Positions 39,824 to 48,326 of a stretch of 64,000 nucleotides of DNA are shown here, piece after piece. Below the pieces are notes generated by a model, which was not told the origin of the DNA, made no database searches, and saw only the letters and a program-made list of their open reading frames with translations. The position numbers and the translations under genes are program-made. The number at the start of each line of letters is the position of its first letter. The first letter of the stretch is position 1. The DNA comes from an uncultured Clostridia bacterium (GTDB lineage Bacteria > Bacillota > Clostridia > UBA1381). Where the stretch lies: contig CANPXG010000004.1 in the NCBI GenBank assembly GCA_947585795.1, positions 1 through 64,000 on the forward strand, read 5' to 3'.

Positions 39824-40780
39824 ATGAAGAGGTTTGCGGGTTGGGTGATGAGTGCTGCAATTGCGGTGTCGGTCCTGCTTTCCGTGTGCTGCGGTGCATA
39901 TGCGGATGACAGCAGCCTATCCGTATCGGCGCAAATGAACCGCGACGGTAAACTTACTGTAACTCCCTCGCTCACTTGCGGCTACACAAATGAACACCCG
40001 CCGAAAGCACCTCTTATTATTGCCGTTTATGATGATGCAAATGCTCTTGCCGCTATAAATGTGCAGGAAGTAACGCTTGCGGGCAGTACCGTGGAGGTAA
40101 GCCCTGTGGTGTTCGGTGACTTAGAATGTGATATGCTTAGGACGTATACAATAAAAGCGTTTTTATGGGAGAATTTGTCTACAATACAGCCGAGCGCGCT
40201 TAACGTTATTGCAAAGACCGATTTTCCGAATATCCAATATAATAATTCCCAAATGCTTAGGGATGAGAATAACAACAGATACGTTATGTTTAACGATAAC
40301 GGAGAAAACAGCCTTATATATGATTTTGCGAACACGTCTTTTCCGCTTAGTATTGAGTTTGATATGAAGGTAGATAATATTAAAGAAGTCGGGGACGTAT
40401 TCGGTATGGCGATGTTTAGCGGAGAAACGGAGATAGCCGGTTTTGGGCTGTATAAAAGACTGAGCGATGATATGTGGCTGCCGCACGAGAACAATGCGGA
40501 ACAATATTTAAACATCAATGCGGCTTATGCAGAAACGGAGTACTACAAAAACAAATGGCTGCACATCGAAACGGAAGTAGTCGGTGAAACATCGATAGAA
40601 AGAGTGAATGTAAAAATATACGATGAAACAGGTGAAAACCTTTACTCGTACACGCAAGACATAACATGTGAGGAACATGATTTTCCGGTAAACCGACTTG
40701 TGTTCGGGCTTGTGTATGACGGCGACAAAAATACACCGTCAGGCGCAAATGTGTGCTTAAGAAATTTAAAGATAAGGTAG
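39824..40780 (+). CDS. Cassette secreted protein, copy 2
   Basis: A 318-aa exported protein, paralogue of 45512-46468 (most residues identical). Signal peptide to about residue 25. First domain (about 28-125) is beta-rich and ends IKAFLWENLSTIQPSALNVI, a block I also see at the end of the LRR surface protein. Second domain (about 140-318) looks like a LamG/concanavalin-type beta-sandwich (LSIEFDMKV, WLHIETEV, VNRLVFGLVYDGD). No SLH, LPXTG or other anchor. No known catalytic motif; a sugar-binding role is a guess from the fold. The ATG at 39824 follows GGTGG. Confidence 0.75.
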   Translation: MKRFAGWVMSAAIAVSVLLSVCCGAYADDSSLSVSAQMNRDGKLTVTPSLTCGYTNEHPPKAPLIIAVYDDANALAAINVQEVTLAGSTVEVSPVVFGDLECDMLRTYTIKAFLWENLSTIQPSALNVIAKTDFPNIQYNNSQMLRDENNNRYVMFNDNGENSLIYDFANTSFPLSIEFDMKVDNIKEVGDVFGMAMFSGETEIAGFGLYKRLSDDMWLPHENNAEQYLNINAAYAETEYYKNKWLHIETEVVGETSIERVNVKIYDETGENLYSYTQDITCEEHDFPVNRLVFGLVYDGDKNTPSGANVCLRNLKIR

Positions 40781-40787
40781 GAATATA

Positions 40788-40817
40788 TAAAAAACCGCAT
40801 AAATATGCGGTTTTTTT
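40788..40817 (+). terminator. Cassette terminator, copy 2
   Basis: AAAACCGCAT-AAAT-ATGCGGTTTT stem with a T-run; nearly identical hairpins end copies 1, 3 and 4. Confidence 0.85.
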
Positions 40818-40844
40818 ATTGGGATGATAGGCGTACTACTACAC

Positions 40845-41240
40845 ATTTCGCCATCGCGCGGGCGGAAAGTGAACCACACGCCTCGCGTGTGGTAGGCGTG
40901 TTGCGAAGCAACAGACGCCGTAGCAAAGCAGCCCGTACAAACGTTGCCGGCGGGGTGTCAGGGGAACGGCGGGGTGGGGGCACCCCGCCCTACAAGCGGA
41001 CGAACGCGATTCGTCTGTACAGTATGTAATTTATAAATTCGATGCCACCACCTCTCAGTCAGCTACGCTGACAGCTCCCCTCGAGGGGAGCCTAAAAGCG
41101 GAGCAACAAGCGCCGTAGCAAAGGGGAGCCTAAAAGCGGAGCGACAAACGCCGTAACAAAGGGGAAGGCTAAGGGCGACTGTGAGGGTCGCCCCTACAAA
41201 CCCCTCAGTCGCCGGTGGCGACAGTTCCCCTACGGAGAGA
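40845..41240. repeat. Intergenic repeat mosaic
   Basis: Contains the two-hairpin module (GTGAACCACACGC... at about 40870-40930), GTAG-footed hairpins at 40968-40993 and about 41172-41197 (minus orientation), the TCAG module with palindrome GCTCCCCTCGAGGGGAGC near 41078, and its variant with GTCGCC-GGT-GGCGAC near 41207. No genes. Confidence 0.75.
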
Positions 41241-41376
41241 GGCGGAAGGGCGAGGCCGTGAGTGTATGTCGTCATATTCAATATGGGACTGTATGCGTGT
41301 TAGATTTTTGCCTATCCTTATATACATTGCGTTTTACTTGCTTTTATTTTTTCTGCAATTCCGTTATATGTTGATA

Positions 41377-41405
41377 TTGTCCTTTTATAGAATTTATGGT
41401 ATTAT
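41377..41405 (+). promoter_or_regulatory. sbcDC promoter
   Basis: TTGTCC (41377-41382), 17-base spacer, TATTAT (41400-41405). Confidence 0.55.
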
Positions 41406-41437
41406 TATATTACAAAATATCGGAAAGGGATGTTAAA

Positions 41438-42574
41438 TTGAAGTTTATACATTTATCGGATCTTCATATCGGCAGGCGTGTAAACGAATATTCCATGCTT
41501 GAGGATCAAGAATACATACTGGGAAAAATTATAAACATCATAGACGGGGAAAGGCCTGACGGTGTTTTTATCGCGGGCGACGTATATGATAAATCCATAC
41601 CGTCGGCGGAGGCGGTACAGTTGTTTGACGATTTTCTTACTCGCCTTGCGAAGCGGAACACAGCCGTGTTTATCATAAGCGGCAACCACGACTCACCCGA
41701 GCGTGTCGCTTTCGGAGGACGGCTCATGAACAAAAGCGGAATATACATATCGCCCGTTTACGACGGAAAAATAGAGCCCGTCGTTATGGAGGACGAATAC
41801 GGCAAAGTGAATATTTATATGCTTCCGTATATAAAGCCCGCCCATGTGCGGACGGTTTTCGGGGACGACGACACTGTAATCACTTACACGGACGCTCTGC
41901 GCAGGGCGATAGACGAGCTTGATGTAAACACGGAAGAGCGAAATATTATGATCACGCACCAATTCGTAACCGGCGCGGAAAGGACGGAATCGGAGGAAAA
42001 ATCGGTCGGGGGAATAGATAATGTCGACGTTTCGGTTTTTGATCGCTTTGACTACACGGCGCTCGGACATCTGCACCGTCCCCAAAACTGCGGGAGCGAA
42101 AAGGTGCGTTATTGCGGAACGCCGCTTAAGTATTCGCTTTCGGAAGTAAATGATGAAAAATCCGTCACGGTAGTTGAGCTTACGGACAAACTCAATATAA
42201 AAACGATCCCACTCAAACCGAAAAGGGATATGAGAGAGATCAGGGGTATGTTTAACGTTATCGTGTCGCACGATTTCTACGACGGCACAACGTATCAAGA
42301 AGATTACGTTTATGTCAAGCTCACGGACGAGGATGAGATCCCGAACGCGATGGGGCAATTGCGAACGGTTTATAAGCATATAATGGAAATAAAATACGAT
42401 AATGAGCGGATGCGTTCAGATACGGAAATCGACGCGGCTCAAATAATCGAAAAAAAGCAGCCCGCCGAATATTTTGCGGAATTTTATGAGGGAATAAACG
42501 GCAAGCCGATGAGCGATATACAGCGTAAATTTGTGGACGAGCTGATTGAGCGAGTAAAGGAGGAGAACCTGTGA
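41438..42574 (+). CDS. sbcD: Nuclease SbcCD subunit D
   Basis: A 378-aa Mre11-type metallophosphoesterase nuclease that cuts hairpins and blocked DNA ends. Metal-site motifs: FIHLSDLHIGRR, GVFIAGDVYD, IISGNHDSPERV, GHLHRPQ. The TTG at 41438 (MKFIHLSD) follows GGAAAGGGA. Its stop overlaps the sbcC start (GTGA). Of note in a genome region so rich in hairpin repeats. Confidence 0.95.
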   Translation: MKFIHLSDLHIGRRVNEYSMLEDQEYILGKIINIIDGERPDGVFIAGDVYDKSIPSAEAVQLFDDFLTRLAKRNTAVFIISGNHDSPERVAFGGRLMNKSGIYISPVYDGKIEPVVMEDEYGKVNIYMLPYIKPAHVRTVFGDDDTVITYTDALRRAIDELDVNTEERNIMITHQFVTGAERTESEEKSVGGIDNVDVSVFDRFDYTALGHLHRPQNCGSEKVRYCGTPLKYSLSEVNDEKSVTVVELTDKLNIKTIPLKPKRDMREIRGMFNVIVSHDFYDGTTYQEDYVYVKLTDEDEIPNAMGQLRTVYKHIMEIKYDNERMRSDTEIDAAQIIEKKQPAEYFAEFYEGINGKPMSDIQRKFVDELIERVKEENL

Positions 42575-45348
42575 AGCCTACCAAGTTGATCATATCCGCG
42601 TTCGGACCTTACGCGGGGAGAACGGAAATAAATCTTAGCCGTCTTGGCGGCAGCGGATTATATCTTATAACCGGCGATACTGGCGCGGGCAAGACCACTA
42701 TTTTCGACGCTATAGCTTTTGCTTTGTATGGCGAACCGAGTGGTGACAGCCGTGAAACATCGATGCTTCGTTCAAAATACGCCGAACCCGAAACAATGAC
42801 CGAGGTTGAAATGTATTTTACATATGGCGCGAAAAATTACTATATAAAAAGAAATCCCGAATACACACGTCCCGCAAAGCGGGGCGGCGGTGTCACGACC
42901 GAAAAGGCTGACGCGGAGCTTCATTATCTTGACGATAACGGCAGCGATGTTAAGCCGCCGGTAACGAAACTCAGGGATGTCAACGCCGCCGTAATTGAGA
43001 TTATGGGTATTGACCGTTCTCAATTTTCGCAGATAGCTATGATTGCGCAGGGTGATTTCCGCAAGCTGCTGTTCGCGTCGACGGACGAGCGAAAAAAGAT
43101 TTTTCAAAAGCTTTTTGACACACGGATCTATTTCGCGCTGCAGGAAGAACTTAAAGCGGAGTCGGGGAAATTAAAAAAAGAATGTGACGAGCTTTCAAAC
43201 AGCATAAAGCAGTATATAAACGGTATTTTGTGCGATGAGAACGATGAGCTTTTTATGCAGGTAAAAAAAGCACAAAACAACGAAATGCCAATGGCGGATA
43301 TAATGCTTTTGATAGATGAGCTTATACAAAAAGATAAATCAGCCAAAGAAAGCTCACGGGACAGTATAGGCAAAATCGACGGTGAACTTGAGGAAATAAC
43401 GAAGGAGCTTACAAAGGCGGAAACACTTTTACGCGCCAAAAATTCTCTCATTGAGGCGGAAAAAGAGCTTGTCGGTTTATCAATAAAAAAAGCGGAGCTT
43501 GCGGACGCTCTCAAAAAAGCCGAAAGCAGAAAAGGCGAAGCAGCAGAGCTTACAAATAAAATTGCGGCTATTACGGAGCATATCGAAGAATATGACGAGA
43601 GAGATGAAAAGTTACGGGAACTAAGTAAAATCACTGATTTGATTGAAAAGGACAGTAAAACGCTTCGACTTAAACAAATTGAAAGCGATAACACACAAAA
43701 TAAAATTTCCGATCTCGAAACCGAATTGAAAGCGCTTGAAAGCGTGGGAGCAGATGAGGAAAAGCTGAAGGCGGAGAAGGAAAAGATCGATCATAAAAAA
43801 ACGGAAATCAACAGTCTTTTGTTCGACATAAACGAGCTTGAAAATCTAAAATTCAATCTTGATAAAGCGCAGGAAGAGTATACGATCAAGTCAGAAAATG
43901 CGTCTGTATTAAAGAAGAAATACGATATGTTGAATAAGCGGTATTTGGACGAGCAGGCGGGGATTATGGCTCAAAATCTTACTGAGGGCGAGCCGTGTCC
44001 GGTATGCGGCTCCGTTTCACATCCAAACCTTGCGGATATGCCGGAGGACGCTCCGACAAAAGAGGAAGTTGATAAAAGTAAAGAAACATCCGATTTTGCC
44101 GCCGCCGATTCCTCGGCGGCAAGTGAGAAGGCGGGCAAAATTAAAGGTCAGTACGGGGAAAAAGAAAAGCAAACGCACGAAAAAGCCGCGCGTCTTTTCG
44201 GCGATCACGAAAACCTTGACGAAACAATAAAAGCGGCTCGGGAGGAGCTTGCCGCGCGTGACAGTACGATCGAGGAGCAGCTTGCAAGGATAAGTAGCTC
44301 CAAAGCCCGTAAGGAGGAATTGGAGAAAAGTATTCCGCGCGAGAAGGAAAATCTTAAGGAAACGGAAAACAGTATATCGTTGCTTAGGGAGGCGATAACA
44401 AAAAATGAAACCGATAAGGCGCATATTACGTCCCGCGCGGCAGAGCTAAATAAAAAATTGGAATATAAAAGTAAGCGGGACGCGGAAAATGCGAGGATGA
44501 ATTACGAAAAAGAAAGAGCCGATATAGAAAACGGAATAACGCGTGCGCGCGAAGAGCATGACAAGGTAAACCAAAGCATGACCGCGGCGGAAAGTAAGAA
44601 GGCGGAAAATGAAAAACTGCTCGCCGATACGAAGGAAATAAACACGGATGAGCTGTGCGCAAAGCAAAACGAACTGAGATCGAAAAAAGCGGCTTTGGAA
44701 AATGTTGAAAAAGAAACTCACTCTCGAATTGAAGCCAATAATAAAATCAAGCAAAATATTGTTGAACGATCCGAAAAAATCAAAATGGCGGAAGAAAAAT
44801 GGAGTTGGGTGAAATCGCTTTCCGACACGGCAAACGGCACCGTAACGGGAGCAGAAAAGGTTACGCTTGAAACTCACATCCAAATGGCGTATTTTGACCG
44901 TATCATAAAACGCGCCAACACGCGGCTTTTGATAATGACAAACAATCAATATCAGTTGGTACGAAGTAAAGAAGCGTCAAACAAACGCAGTCAAAGCGGA
45001 TTGGATCTGAACGTTATCGACCATTATAACGGAACTGAAAGGAGCGTAAAATCTTTATCGGGCGGTGAGGCGTTTAAAGCGTCGCTGTCACTTGCGCTGG
45101 GGCTGTCGGACGAGATACAGTCGTCGGCGGGCGGGATAAAGCTCGACACCATGTTCGTTGACGAGGGCTTTGGTTCTCTCGACAGCAACTCTCTCACGCA
45201 GGCGATGGCGGCATTGTCCTCGCTCGCGGAGGGCGATAAGCTCGTCGGAATAATCTCCCATGTTGCCGAACTGCGGGAAAAAATCGATAAAAAAATCATA
45301 GTCAAAAAGGAAGTAAACGGCGGCAGCAGCGTGAAGATAGAGTTGTGA
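42571..45348 (+). CDS. sbcC: Nuclease SbcCD subunit C
   Basis: A 925-aa Rad50-type SMC ATPase, partner of SbcD. Walker A GDTGAGKTT near residue 35, two very long coiled coils, the zinc hook CPVCG at about 476-480 between them, and the C-terminal signature LSGGEAFKASLSLALGL with Walker B FVDEGFGSLD. GTG start overlaps the sbcD stop by 4 bases, so they are translationally coupled. Confidence 0.96.
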   Translation: MKPTKLIISAFGPYAGRTEINLSRLGGSGLYLITGDTGAGKTTIFDAIAFALYGEPSGDSRETSMLRSKYAEPETMTEVEMYFTYGAKNYYIKRNPEYTRPAKRGGGVTTEKADAELHYLDDNGSDVKPPVTKLRDVNAAVIEIMGIDRSQFSQIAMIAQGDFRKLLFASTDERKKIFQKLFDTRIYFALQEELKAESGKLKKECDELSNSIKQYINGILCDENDELFMQVKKAQNNEMPMADIMLLIDELIQKDKSAKESSRDSIGKIDGELEEITKELTKAETLLRAKNSLIEAEKELVGLSIKKAELADALKKAESRKGEAAELTNKIAAITEHIEEYDERDEKLRELSKITDLIEKDSKTLRLKQIESDNTQNKISDLETELKALESVGADEEKLKAEKEKIDHKKTEINSLLFDINELENLKFNLDKAQEEYTIKSENASVLKKKYDMLNKRYLDEQAGIMAQNLTEGEPCPVCGSVSHPNLADMPEDAPTKEEVDKSKETSDFAAADSSAASEKAGKIKGQYGEKEKQTHEKAARLFGDHENLDETIKAAREELAARDSTIEEQLARISSSKARKEELEKSIPREKENLKETENSISLLREAITKNETDKAHITSRAAELNKKLEYKSKRDAENARMNYEKERADIENGITRAREEHDKVNQSMTAAESKKAENEKLLADTKEINTDELCAKQNELRSKKAALENVEKETHSRIEANNKIKQNIVERSEKIKMAEEKWSWVKSLSDTANGTVTGAEKVTLETHIQMAYFDRIIKRANTRLLIMTNNQYQLVRSKEASNKRSQSGLDLNVIDHYNGTERSVKSLSGGEAFKASLSLALGLSDEIQSSAGGIKLDTMFVDEGFGSLDSNSLTQAMAALSSLAEGDKLVGIISHVAELREKIDKKIIVKKEVNGGSSVKIEL

Positions 45349-45468
45349 TAGGCCAAGAATAGAGGCGTATCGTAACCTTAACTGTATTTTGGGGAATAAA
45401 TATCCGCCCTCAAGCCACCCCTAATAGGTGAACGACGCTTACGTGTGGTTTACCTCACCCCTCCCAAT
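45349..45468. other. Intergenic region with one degraded hairpin module
   Basis: Holds a partial two-hairpin module (CCCCTAATAGGTGAACGACG at about 45416-45435). Nothing else recognised. Confidence 0.5.
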
Positions 45469-45498
45469 AAAAAAACCGCATATTTATGCGGTTTTTTT
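45469..45498. terminator. Bidirectional terminator, cassette copy 3 and sbcC side
   Basis: AAAACCGCAT-ATTT-ATGCGGTTTT with A- and T-runs on both sides. Confidence 0.85.
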
Positions 45499-45511
45499 AT
45501 ATAGTCCCTAT

Positions 45512-46468
45512 TTACTTTACCTTTAGATTTCTCAAGCACACATTCGCACCTGACGGTGTGCCTTTGTCGCCGTCATACACAAGTCCGAACACAAGTCGAT
45601 TGACGGGCAGATCATATTTTGTGTATGTTATGCCCTGTGTGGACGAGTAAAGGTTCTCACCTGTTTCATCATATATCTTCACATTCACTTTTTCTATAGA
45701 TGTTTCACCGACTATTTCTGTTTCGACGTGCAGCCATTTGTTTTTGTAGTACTCCGTTTCTGCATAATTCTCATTGATGTATAAATACTGTTCCGCATTG
45801 TTTTCATGCGGCAGCCACATATCATCACTCAGTCTTTTATATAGTCCAAAACCGGCTATCTCCGTTTCATTGTTGAACATCGCCATGCCGAACACATCTC
45901 CGGCTTCTTTGATGTTATCTATCTTCATATCAAACTCAATACTAAGCGGAAAAGACGCGTTCGCAAAATCATATATAAGGCTGTTTGTGCCGTCATCGTT
46001 AAACATGATGTAACTGTTGTTATTCTCATCCCTAAGCATTTGGGAATTATTGTATTGGATATTTGGAAAACTGGTTTCATCTATAACGTTAAGCGCGCTC
46101 GGCTGCATTGTAGATAAATTCTCCCACAAAAACGCTTTTATGGTATATGTCCTTAGCATATCGCATTCCAAGTCACCGAACACCGCAGGGCTTACCTCTA
46201 CAATGTCTTCGGCAAGTATTACTTCCTGCACATTTATAGCGGCAAGCGAGTTCGTATCATCATAAACAGCGATAATAAGAGGTGCTTTCGGCGGGTGCTC
46301 ATTTATGTAGCCGCAAGTGAGCGATGGGGTTACAGTAAGGTTCCCGTCACGGTTCATTTGCGCCGATATTGATAGGCTGCTGTCGGTTGCAGTTACGCTG
46401 TAGCACATGGAAAGCAGTACCGACACCGCAATTGCAGCGCTTACAACCCAACCCGCAAACCTCTTCAT
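45512..46468 (-). CDS. Cassette secreted protein, copy 3
   Basis: A 318-aa exported paralogue of 39824-40780, with the same signal peptide region (KRFAGWVVSAAIAVSVLLSM), the same N-terminal beta-rich domain ending IKAFLWENLSTMQPSAL, and the same C-terminal lectin-like beta-sandwich. Differences are scattered substitutions without frameshifts, which suggests both copies are maintained as proteins. It faces sbcC tail to tail. Confidence 0.75.
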   Translation of the reverse strand: MKRFAGWVVSAAIAVSVLLSMCYSVTATDSSLSISAQMNRDGNLTVTPSLTCGYINEHPPKAPLIIAVYDDTNSLAAINVQEVILAEDIVEVSPAVFGDLECDMLRTYTIKAFLWENLSTMQPSALNVIDETSFPNIQYNNSQMLRDENNNSYIMFNDDGTNSLIYDFANASFPLSIEFDMKIDNIKEAGDVFGMAMFNNETEIAGFGLYKRLSDDMWLPHENNAEQYLYINENYAETEYYKNKWLHVETEIVGETSIEKVNVKIYDETGENLYSSTQGITYTKYDLPVNRLVFGLVYDGDKGTPSGANVCLRNLKVK

Positions 46469-46516
46469 CTTACCACCGCTTCTCACCGTATTTGCGTTTA
46501 ACAACGCCACAAAGTA

Positions 46517-46545
46517 ATACTACATAACATAGGCGCTGTTGTCAA
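46517..46545 (-). promoter_or_regulatory. Promoter of the cassette protein, copy 3
   Basis: TTGACA (46540-46545), 17-base spacer, TAGTAT (46517-46522), minus strand. Confidence 0.75.
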
Positions 46546-46673
46546 GTATTTTTGAAAAATTTTACTGAAATTTGTCGAAAAAGTGTAATTGCGACTGCAA
46601 AAAATACATATTCGTTGGAATATGTATGTTTATATTGCGCTTTGTTATTCGCAATGGGAAAAGTCCTGCAAAT

Positions 46674-46781
46674 AAAGAAAAGGATACCGCGCTAACATGG
46701 AAAAAACAGCAAAGTGTCAGTGGATGCGGTATCCTCGCTCCCTAAAAAGCGGGAGCTGAAATTGGAAATAAAAATTTATGT
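46674..46781 (-). ncRNA. Predicted ~108-nt structured RNA, copy 3
   Basis: Minus strand: GCTCCC/GGGAGC hairpin, then the GGATACCGC/GCGGTATCC stem (its + strand arms 46682-46690 and 46726-46734) with inner CTGACA/TGTTAG, ending TTTTCTTT. Confidence 0.6.
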
Positions 46782-46787
46782 AAGTCT

Positions 46788-46816
46788 ATTGTAGCACAAA
46801 TTAGGAGAGATTGCAA
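46788..46816 (-). promoter_or_regulatory. Promoter of predicted small RNA, copy 3
   Basis: TTGCAA (46811-46816), 17-base spacer, TACAAT (46788-46793), minus strand. The spacer differs from copies 1 and 2, but the two boxes are the same. Confidence 0.75.
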
Positions 46817-46959
46817 GAGGTTATTGCTGCAACGAGAGAAAATTATGTTCCCCGGTCAGCGTGTTCAGATAGACGTTAAGTTCGTTCCGTCAGCTTGTCT
46901 TGTCGGCGTTATCAATATACACCGCCATAAACGAAATAGTGGAAGCTTAGGGTGGGGTG

Positions 46960-47925
46960 TTGGGGAGGGGGACGAATGCGGTTCGCCCGTACGGAATGTA
47001 ATTTATAAATTCAATGCCACCTCTCAGTCAGCTACGCTGACAGCTCCCCTCAAGTGAACCACACGCGAAGCGTGTGGTAGGCGTGTTGCGAAGCAACAAA
47101 CGCCGTAGCAAGGGGAGCCTTGCGACGGAGCAACAGACGCCGTAGCAAAGGGGAGCCCGTACGGACACCTCATCCACCGCTGACGCGGTCTCCCTTCCCC
47201 TCAAGAGGAAGGCTAAAGAGGGGCAACAAACGCCGTAGCAAAGGGGAGCACGTACAAACGTTGCCGGCGGGGTGTCAGGGGAACGGCGGGGTGAGGGCAC
47301 CCCTCCCTACAAGCGGACGAACGCGGTTCGTCTGTACGGACACCTCATCCACCGCTAACGCGGTCCCCCTTCCCCTCAAGTGAACCACACGCGGAGCGTG
47401 TGGTAGGCGACAAACGCCGTAGCAAAGGCAGCCCGTACAAACGTTGCCGGCGGGGTGTCAGGGAGGCGGGCTGGGGGCAGCCCGCACTACGGGAATGGGA
47501 CGTCGAAGGCGCCGTCCCCTACAAACCCCTCAGTCATTTGTCATGCAAATGACAGCTCATTCGCTACGGCATACGAGCATAGCTCTATGCCTACGACGCT
47601 GAAGCGTCGTTCACCTATTAGGGGAGCCTTAAGGTGAGAGAACGCGGTTCGTCTGTACGGGATGTAATTTATAAATTCAATGCCACCTCTCAGTCAGCTA
47701 CGCTGACAGCTCCCCTAGTAGGGGAGCCTGACGGCGGAGTAACAAACGCCGTAGCAAAGGGGAAGGCCAAACGCCGTAACAAAGCACCCCGCACTACGGG
47801 AATGGGACGTCGAAGGCGCCGTCCCCTACAAACCCCTCAGTCGCCTACGGCGACAGCTCCCCTAGCAGGGGAGCCTTACGGCGAAGCAACAAACGCCGTA
47901 GCAAAGGGGAGGCTTAGGAAGGGGT
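46960..47925. repeat. Large intergenic repeat mosaic
   Basis: About 1 kb without genes, made of repeated modules: CGGTTCG(T/C)-type units (46976, 47325, 47643), TCAG modules (47027, 47528, 47687, 47835), ACCGC-TGAC-GCGGT variants (47176, 47349), two-hairpin modules (about 47050-47108, 47386-47424, and reversed near 47540-47625), and GTAG-footed hairpins in minus orientation (47285-47310, 47465-47490, 47497-47522, 47804-47829). Confidence 0.8.
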
Positions 47926-48038
47926 GGGTTTTTTTATTTGGGAAAATTTTGGGGTGTGAATAAAAGTGTGAGGGGAGCGATACAATAACTACACGAACTA
48001 CACGAAAATTACGCGAAAAGGACGAAAGGGGCGGTAAA

Positions 48039-48215
48039 ATGGCGGAAAATAGCGGGAAAGATCATGATTTGACGGTGAATGAGGCGGTAAGCGCGCTCGC
48101 AAAGGCGACCGGCGTGACAGATATTATGAAACACAAGGATCCCGAACGCTACGATATGCTCATGAATACCTTCCGCGATGTCGCGGAAAAAGCCGTGTCG
48201 TCACAAATAAACTGA
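48039..48215 (+). CDS. 58-aa small acidic/helical protein
   Basis: A short frame starting MAENSGKDHD and ending AVSSQIN, with GGGGCGG about 5 bases before the ATG and followed directly by a terminator. The middle (LTVNEAVSALAKATGVTDIM, YDMLMNTFRDVAEKA) is predicted helical. Codon use resembles the host genes. Not recognised; it lies 111 bases before rodA. Confidence 0.5.
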   Translation: MAENSGKDHDLTVNEAVSALAKATGVTDIMKHKDPERYDMLMNTFRDVAEKAVSSQIN

Positions 48216-48242
48216 AAGCGGAGCAACTTTCCTCCGCTTTTT
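48213..48242 (+). terminator. Terminator of the 58-aa gene
   Basis: AAAGCGGAG/CTCCGCTTT stem then T-run. Confidence 0.75.
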
Positions 48243-48266
48243 ATTATATAAAATCATTGAAGAATA

Positions 48267-48295
48267 TTGCTTAAAATCGAATAATGTTATATAAT
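48267..48295 (+). promoter_or_regulatory. rodA promoter
   Basis: TTGCTT (48267-48272), 17-base spacer, TATAAT (48290-48295). Confidence 0.65.
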
Positions 48296-48326
48296 AGTCT
48301 TACATAGCAGTTTAGGGGTGATATTT

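Larger units (their letters stand above)
39291..40817 (+). repeat. Repeated cassette, copy 2 (full)
   Basis: Order: lysS tail, hairpin terminator (39399-39434), small RNA with own promoter, second hairpin (about 39665-39695, weakened here), second promoter, secreted-protein gene, terminator (40788-40817). Nearly the same sequence as copy 1 up to about 39727 and as copy 3 from about 39493. Confidence 0.85.
45469..46830 (-). repeat. Repeated cassette, copy 3 (full, inverted)
   Basis: Same order as copy 2 on the minus strand: small RNA with promoter, hairpin (about 46603-46630), second promoter, secreted-protein gene, terminator (45469-45498). Similarity to copy 2 stops just upstream of the RNA promoter at about 46830, so this copy lacks the lysS tail. 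With copy 2 it encloses sbcDC in inverted orientation. Confidence 0.85.

Noticed and set aside
47000-47930. CRISPR array
   Set aside because: Repeats are of several kinds, are themselves palindromic modules, and have no regular spacers or cas genes.
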